Shown here: piece by piece, positions 5,395 through 9,245 of the stretch
Layout of the letters: the number at the start of each line of letters is the position of its first letter
Position numbering within the stretch: the stretch's first letter is position 1
Origin: an uncultured Cardiobacterium sp.
GTDB lineage: Bacteria > Pseudomonadota > Gammaproteobacteria > Cardiobacteriales > Cardiobacteriaceae
Assembly: GCF_938028185.1 (NCBI RefSeq)
Contig: NZ_CALJAH010000281.1
Location: 1 to 9,245 of the forward strand
DNA length: 9,245 nucleotides
Direction: 5' to 3'
Notes under the pieces: generated by a model
What the model was told of the DNA's origin: nothing
Databases searched by the model: none
Seen by the model: the letters and a program-made list of their open reading frames with translations, nothing else
Program-made: the position numbers and the translations under genes

Positions 5395-8223
5395 ATGGAA
5401 AACATCTCCATTCGCGGCGCGCGCACCCACAACCTGAAAAACATCGACCTTGACCTGCCGCGCGACCGCCTCATCGTCATCACCGGCCTTTCCGGCAGCG
5501 GCAAATCCTCGCTCGCCTTCGACACCATCTACGCCGAAGGACAGCGGCGCTACGTCGAATCACTCTCCGCCTACGCGCGCCAGTTCCTCTCCATCATGGA
5601 CAAGCCCGATGTTGACCACATCGAAGGCCTCTCGCCCGCCATTTCCATCGAGCAGAAATCCACCTCGCACAACCCGCGCTCCACCGTCGGCACCATCACC
5701 GAAATCCACGACTACCTGCGCCTGCTCTTCGCCCGCGTCGGCATTCCGCGCTGTCCCGACCACGGCATCGAGCTGAACGCGCAGACCGTCAGCCAGATGG
5801 TGGACAACATCATGGCGTTCGATGAAGGCAGCAAATGGATGCTGATTGCGCCGCTGGTGCAGGGGCGCAAGGGCGAGCACACCAAGCTGTTGCAGGATAT
5901 GCAGCAGCAGGGCTTCGTCCGCGCGCGCATCGACGGCGACATCTACGAGCTGGACGCCCTGCCCGCCATCGACGGGCGGCGCAAACACGACATCGGCATC
6001 GTCGTTGACCGCTTCGCCATCCGCGACGGAATCGCGCAGCGTCTCGCCGAGTCACTGGAAACGGCGCTGGCGCTCGCCGACGGCATCGTGCAACTGGTGG
6101 CGATGGACGGCGAGGCGACGCACACCTTCTCCGCCAAATACGCCTGCCCGGTCTGCGGCTACGCCCTGAGCGAGCTGGAGCCGCGCCTCTTCTCCTTCAA
6201 CAACCCGCACGGCGCCTGCCCCGAATGCGACGGCCTCGGCGTCAATACCTTCATCGACCCGCGCCGCGTCGTCATGCACCCCTACCTCTCCATTGCCGCC
6301 GGTGCGGTGCGCGGCTGGGATCGGCGCACCCCCTACTTCTACCCGCAAATGCAGGCGCTGGCTGCGCATTACGACTTCGACCTCGAAAACACCCCCTTTG
6401 AAGACCTGCCAGACGCCATCCAGAACCTCATCCTCTACGGCAGCGGCACGGACAAAATCCCGATGCCGACCATCGGCGCGGGCGGCGCGGTGCGCTACCG
6501 CGAGGCGACCTACGAAGGCATCATCAACACCATGAACCGCCGCTACCTGGAGACCGACAAGGCGCGGGTACGCGACGAAATCAGCCAATTCCTGAACAGC
6601 CGCGAATGCCCCGCCTGCCACGGCACGCGCCTGAATCGCGCCGCACGCCACGTTTACATCGAAGACACCACCCTGCCGGACATCAACCGCTGGTCGGTCG
6701 CCGATGCTGCCGCTTGGGCGAACCGTCTCGACCTGCCCGGTGCGCGCGGCGAAATTGCGGCGAAAATCCTCAAAGAAATCCGCGAACGCCTCGGCTTTCT
6801 GGTGAACGTCGGCCTCAACTACCTGACCCTCGCGCGCAGCGCCGAAACCCTCTCCGGCGGCGAAGCACAGCGCATCCGCCTTGCCTCACAAATCGGCGCA
6901 GGGCTGGTCGGCGTGATGTACGTCCTCGACGAACCCTCCATCGGCCTGCACCAGCGCGACAACGCCCGCCTGCTGGCGAGCCTCTTGCGCCTGCGCGATT
7001 TGGGCAACACCATCATCGTCGTCGAGCACGACGAAGACGCCATCCGCGCTGCCGACTACGTCGTCGATATCGGCCCCGGCGCGGGCATCCACGGCGGCCG
7101 CATCATCGCCGAAGGCACGCCCGCCGAAATCGAAGCGCACCCCGACTCGCTCACCGGCAAATACCTCTCCGGCCGCGAAACCATCGCCGTCCCGGAAAAA
7201 CGCACGCCGCGCGACCTCAAGCGGCAAATCAACCTCATCGGCGCGAGCAGCCACAACCTGAAAAACCTCACCCTCAACCTCCCGGTCGGCCTCCTCACCT
7301 GCATCACCGGCGTCTCCGGCAGCGGCAAATCAACGCTCATCAACGAAACCCTGGCCAAAGCCGCCGCCAAACACATCAACCGCGCCGGTGACGACCCCGC
7401 CGAATACGAACGCATCGAAGGACTGGAGCACTTCGACAAAGTCATCAACATCGACCAATCGCCGATAGGGCGCACCCCGCGCTCCAACCCCGCCACCTAC
7501 ACCGGCATCTTCACCGCCATCCGCGAACTCTTCGCCGGCACCCAAGAAGCGCGCGCGCGCGGCTACACCCCGGGGCGGTTCTCCTTTAACGTCAAAGGCG
7601 GTAGATGCGAAGCCTGCCAGGGCGACGGCGTCATCAAAGTGGAAATGCACTTCCTGCCGGACATCTTCGTCGCCTGCGACATCTGCCACGGCAAACGCTA
7701 CAACCGCGAAACCCTCGGCATCACCTACAAAGGCAAAACCATCCACGAAGTCCTCGAAATGGACATCGAAGAAGCCTACACCTTCTTCGACGCCATCCCG
7801 GCATTACAACGCAAACTGCAAACCCTGCTCGACGTCGGCCTCTCCTACATCCGCCTGGGGCAAAACGCGGTAACGCTCTCCGGCGGCGAAGCACAGCGGG
7901 TCAAACTCGCGCGCGAACTCTCCAAACGCGACACCGGCCGCACCCTCTACATCCTGGACGAACCGACCACCGGCCTGCACTTCCACGACGTGCGCCAACT
8001 GCTGGACGTGCTGCACCGCCTGCGCGACGGCGGCAACACCATCGTCGTCATCGAACACAACCTCGACGTCATCAAAACGGCGGACTGGATTGTGGACCTG
8101 GGCCCGGAAGGCGGCAGCGGCGGCGGCGAAATCATCGCCACCGGCACCCCGGAAGACGTCGCCGCAAACCCGGCGAGCTACACCGGGCAGTTCCTCAAAC
8201 CGCTGCTGACGGCGCACGGCTGA
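5395..8223 (+). CDS. uvrA: Excinuclease ABC subunit A (UvrA)
   Basis: A 942-residue double-ABC ATPase (E. coli UvrA has 940). As a dimer it scans DNA for bulky damage and loads UvrB to begin nucleotide excision repair in the cytoplasm. Visible features in order: Walker A GLSGSGKSS (31-39); the UvrB-binding and insertion region (about 115-250); zinc ligands Cys251, 254, 275 and 278; CPAC near 404; ABC signature LSGGEAQR (486-493) and Walker B VLDEP (510-514); second Walker A GVSGSGKST (639-647); zinc module Cys738, 741, 761 and 764; second signature LSGGEAQR (828-835); and Walker B ILDEP (853-857). All key residues are intact. The ATG opens the conserved MENISIRGARTHNLKNI start, but the ribosome binding site is weak (CCGGA). 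It stands alone between terminators. Codon choice shifts in the first third (see findings). Confidence 0.99.
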   Translation: MENISIRGARTHNLKNIDLDLPRDRLIVITGLSGSGKSSLAFDTIYAEGQRRYVESLSAYARQFLSIMDKPDVDHIEGLSPAISIEQKSTSHNPRSTVGTITEIHDYLRLLFARVGIPRCPDHGIELNAQTVSQMVDNIMAFDEGSKWMLIAPLVQGRKGEHTKLLQDMQQQGFVRARIDGDIYELDALPAIDGRRKHDIGIVVDRFAIRDGIAQRLAESLETALALADGIVQLVAMDGEATHTFSAKYACPVCGYALSELEPRLFSFNNPHGACPECDGLGVNTFIDPRRVVMHPYLSIAAGAVRGWDRRTPYFYPQMQALAAHYDFDLENTPFEDLPDAIQNLILYGSGTDKIPMPTIGAGGAVRYREATYEGIINTMNRRYLETDKARVRDEISQFLNSRECPACHGTRLNRAARHVYIEDTTLPDINRWSVADAAAWANRLDLPGARGEIAAKILKEIRERLGFLVNVGLNYLTLARSAETLSGGEAQRIRLASQIGAGLVGVMYVLDEPSIGLHQRDNARLLASLLRLRDLGNTIIVVEHDEDAIRAADYVVDIGPGAGIHGGRIIAEGTPAEIEAHPDSLTGKYLSGRETIAVPEKRTPRDLKRQINLIGASSHNLKNLTLNLPVGLLTCITGVSGSGKSTLINETLAKAAAKHINRAGDDPAEYERIEGLEHFDKVINIDQSPIGRTPRSNPATYTGIFTAIRELFAGTQEARARGYTPGRFSFNVKGGRCEACQGDGVIKVEMHFLPDIFVACDICHGKRYNRETLGITYKGKTIHEVLEMDIEEAYTFFDAIPALQRKLQTLLDVGLSYIRLGQNAVTLSGGEAQRVKLARELSKRDTGRTLYILDEPTTGLHFHDVRQLLDVLHRLRDGGNTIVVIEHNLDVIKTADWIVDLGPEGGSGGGEIIATGTPEDVAANPASYTGQFLKPLLTAHG

Positions 8224-8289
8224 CCCCGTTTATAGCGATACTCGCAAAGCGCTGTACGGCGGCGCGTTGGAGCAGACGGAAATCCGGTG

Positions 8290-8346
8290 CAGGTCGGGCA
8301 TTGATGCCCGACATTTTTTTGATGTCGGCCATGATGACCGACCTAC
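8290..8346. repeat. Inverted pair of REP-like palindromes downstream of uvrA
   Basis: Unit one reads TGCAGGTCGGGCATTGATG then CCCGACAT on the plus strand (8288-8314). Unit two, read on the minus strand from 8346, is GTAGGTCGGTCATCATGG then CCGACAT. The two are near copies in opposite orientation around a T-rich spacer, and the inner ends CCGACAT (8308-8314) and ATGTCGG (8322-8328) pair exactly. The arrangement is like that of enterobacterial REP pairs. A related single unit sits at 4199-4224. Confidence 0.7.
8293..8320 (+). terminator. Intrinsic terminator of uvrA, built from a REP-like unit
   Basis: GTCGGGCAT (8293-8301) and ATGCCCGAC (8304-8312) form a strong hairpin (probably 8 bp with a 4-base loop), followed by ATTTTTTT (8313-8320). 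It lies 69 bases after the uvrA stop codon and is the only good terminator between uvrA and cysG. It is one half of the palindrome pair described above. Confidence 0.7.
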
Positions 8347-8358
8347 GTTTGCTGCGCA

Positions 8359-8372
8359 GTAAACCGGTTTAC
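8359..8372. promoter_or_regulatory. Perfect 14-bp palindrome upstream of cysG, candidate operator
   Basis: GTAAACCGGTTTAC is exactly self-complementary with no spacer. It sits about 53 bases upstream of the cysG -35 box and about 95 from the likely RNA start. Such symmetry and an A+T-flanked CCGG core suit a dimeric regulator, but no specific protein is implied. An adjacent 8-bp palindrome CTGCGCAG (8352-8359) shares its end base. Confidence 0.45.
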
Positions 8373-8424
8373 CGTGATGGCCGCGCTCATGTCAAAAAGG
8401 CATAACGGCAAAACAAACCCGCCT

Positions 8425-8453
8425 TTCACAAGAGACCGTAGCGCCCCTATCAT
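8425..8453 (+). promoter_or_regulatory. Sigma-70-type promoter of cysG
   Basis: TTCACA (8425-8430) and TATCAT (8448-8453) are each five-of-six matches to the -35 and -10 boxes with the optimal 17-base spacer. RNA would start near 8460, about 20 bases before the ATG, so the leader is short and holds only the ribosome binding site AGGAG (8471-8475). This is the best-formed promoter in the window. Confidence 0.7.
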
Positions 8454-8480
8454 GCGGGCATCCATAACACAGGAGCCATC

Positions 8481-9245
8481 ATGAGCCGATATTACCCCAT
8501 CTTTGCCGACCTGCACGACCGCCCGGTGCTGCTGGTCGGTGCTGGCCACGTCGCCGCGCGCAAGGCCGAAGACCTGCTGCGTGCCGGGGCGCGCCTGCGC
8601 GTGGTCGCGCGCGAACTCGCCCCCGTTTTCCAGGACTGGCGTGATGCCGGGCGCATCGAATACCTCGGCGCGGCCTTTGACCCTGCCCAAATTGACGGCG
8701 CCTTTCTCGTCGTCGCCGCCACCGGCGACCGCGAGCTGAACGCGCGCGTTTTCGCGTCGGCAGAAGCGGCGGGCAAACTCTGCAACGTGGTCGATACGCC
8801 GCAATGCTGCTCCTACATGGTGCCCGCGCTGATTGACCGCGCGCCGTTGCAAATCGCCATTTCCAGCGCCGGAACCGCCCCGGTGCTTGCCCGCCACTGG
8901 CGGCAGCAAATCGAATTGCTCCTGCCGCGCCACCTCGGCGCGCTGGCGAGCATCGCCGGACGCTGGCGGGCGCGAGTCAAGGCGGCGGTACGCGGCACGG
9001 AAGCGCGGCGACGCTTCTGGGAGCGCCTCTTTGCCAGCCGCTTTGACACCCTGGTCGCACAAAACCGCCTCGGTGAAGCGGAAGCGGAACTCGCGCGGCA
9101 ACTGGCGGCGCAACCCGCACCGGGCGGCGAAGTGGCGCTGGTTGGCGCCGGGCCGGGCGACGCCGGACTGCTCACCATTCACGCCTTGCAGGCGATGCAG
9201 GCGGCGGACGTGGTCTTCTACGACGCGCTCGTCTCCGACGACATC
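8481..9245 (+). CDS. cysG: Siroheme synthase CysG, N-terminal 255 residues (runs off the edge)
   Basis: The frame is open from ATG 8481 to the last base, so the gene is cut by the window; E. coli CysG has 457 residues. The enzyme makes siroheme, the cofactor of sulfite and nitrite reductases, from uroporphyrinogen III by methylation, NAD-dependent oxidation and iron insertion. Residues 1-113 are the Met8p-like dehydrogenase/ferrochelatase domain, with NAD-binding VGAGHVAARKAE (19-30) and CNVVD ending in Asp105, aligned with E. coli Asp104. The dimerisation region follows, with ISSAGTAPVLAR (127-138); Ser129 aligns with the phosphorylated Ser128 of E. coli. The methyltransferase domain begins at GEVALVGAGPGDAGLL (216-231), and Tyr247-Asp248 lies where E. 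coli has its catalytic aspartate. AGGAG five bases upstream and the conserved YPIFADL start fix the ATG. Confidence 0.95.
   Translation, partial: MSRYYPIFADLHDRPVLLVGAGHVAARKAEDLLRAGARLRVVARELAPVFQDWRDAGRIEYLGAAFDPAQIDGAFLVVAATGDRELNARVFASAEAAGKLCNVVDTPQCCSYMVPALIDRAPLQIAISSAGTAPVLARHWRQQIELLLPRHLGALASIAGRWRARVKAAVRGTEARRRFWERLFASRFDTLVAQNRLGEAEAELARQLAAQPAPGGEVALVGAGPGDAGLLTIHALQAMQAADVVFYDALVSDDI

Noticed and set aside
7605..8405. Arg/Pro/His-rich plus-strand frame overlapping the end of uvrA
   Set aside because: It is the +1 reading of uvrA, with repeated RR and HRR residues typical of a shifted GC-rich frame.
8343..9182. Long open frame on the minus strand opposite cysG (about 279 codons)
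   Set aside because: It is antisense to a clearly conserved CysG. Long antisense frames are expected from the GC-rich third-position bias of the real gene.

Overview
The window looks like ordinary chromosome from a GC-rich gammaproteobacterium. UvrA, Ffh and CysG all resemble their E. coli counterparts closely in length and motif sequence. A YpjD-like gene and a YfjD-type gene lie together and divergent from ffh, as they do in E. coli. High GC, C-rich coding strands and many small intergenic palindromes make me think of the Cardiobacterium group. That is an inference from overall impression, not a database match.

Layout. On the minus strand (about 109-2547), reading right to left, are a ypjD-like heme/cytochrome-assembly-family membrane protein, a GTG-started DUF21/CBS/CorC ion transporter translationally coupled to it, a small AT-rich two-helix membrane protein, and a strong intrinsic terminator. 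Overlapping divergent -10 boxes at 2577-2583 separate this operon from ffh (2621-3982, plus strand), the protein subunit of the signal recognition particle. ffh ends in a terminator and is not followed by the usual rpsP-rimM-trmD-rplS genes.

A non-coding stretch of about 450 bp (4030-4480) follows. It holds at least four different palindromic elements, including an 83-bp near-palindrome, and then a promoter with an operator-like set of inverted half-sites. Next come an unrecognised four-helix membrane protein (4481-5299), a terminator nearly identical to that of ffh, and uvrA (5395-8223), the nucleotide-excision-repair damage sensor. The 257-bp gap after uvrA carries an inverted pair of the same palindrome family seen at 4199, one unit doubling as an intrinsic terminator, then a perfect 14-bp palindrome and a good sigma-70 promoter. 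The promoter leads into cysG (siroheme synthase), which runs off the right edge with its frame open.

The genes serve separate housekeeping jobs: membrane protein targeting, DNA repair, siroheme synthesis, and probable ion transport. They look like independent transcription units apart from the minus-strand operon. I see no phage, IS transposase, CRISPR array, rRNA or tRNA, and no clear new multi-gene system. The unusual content is in the intergenic DNA.
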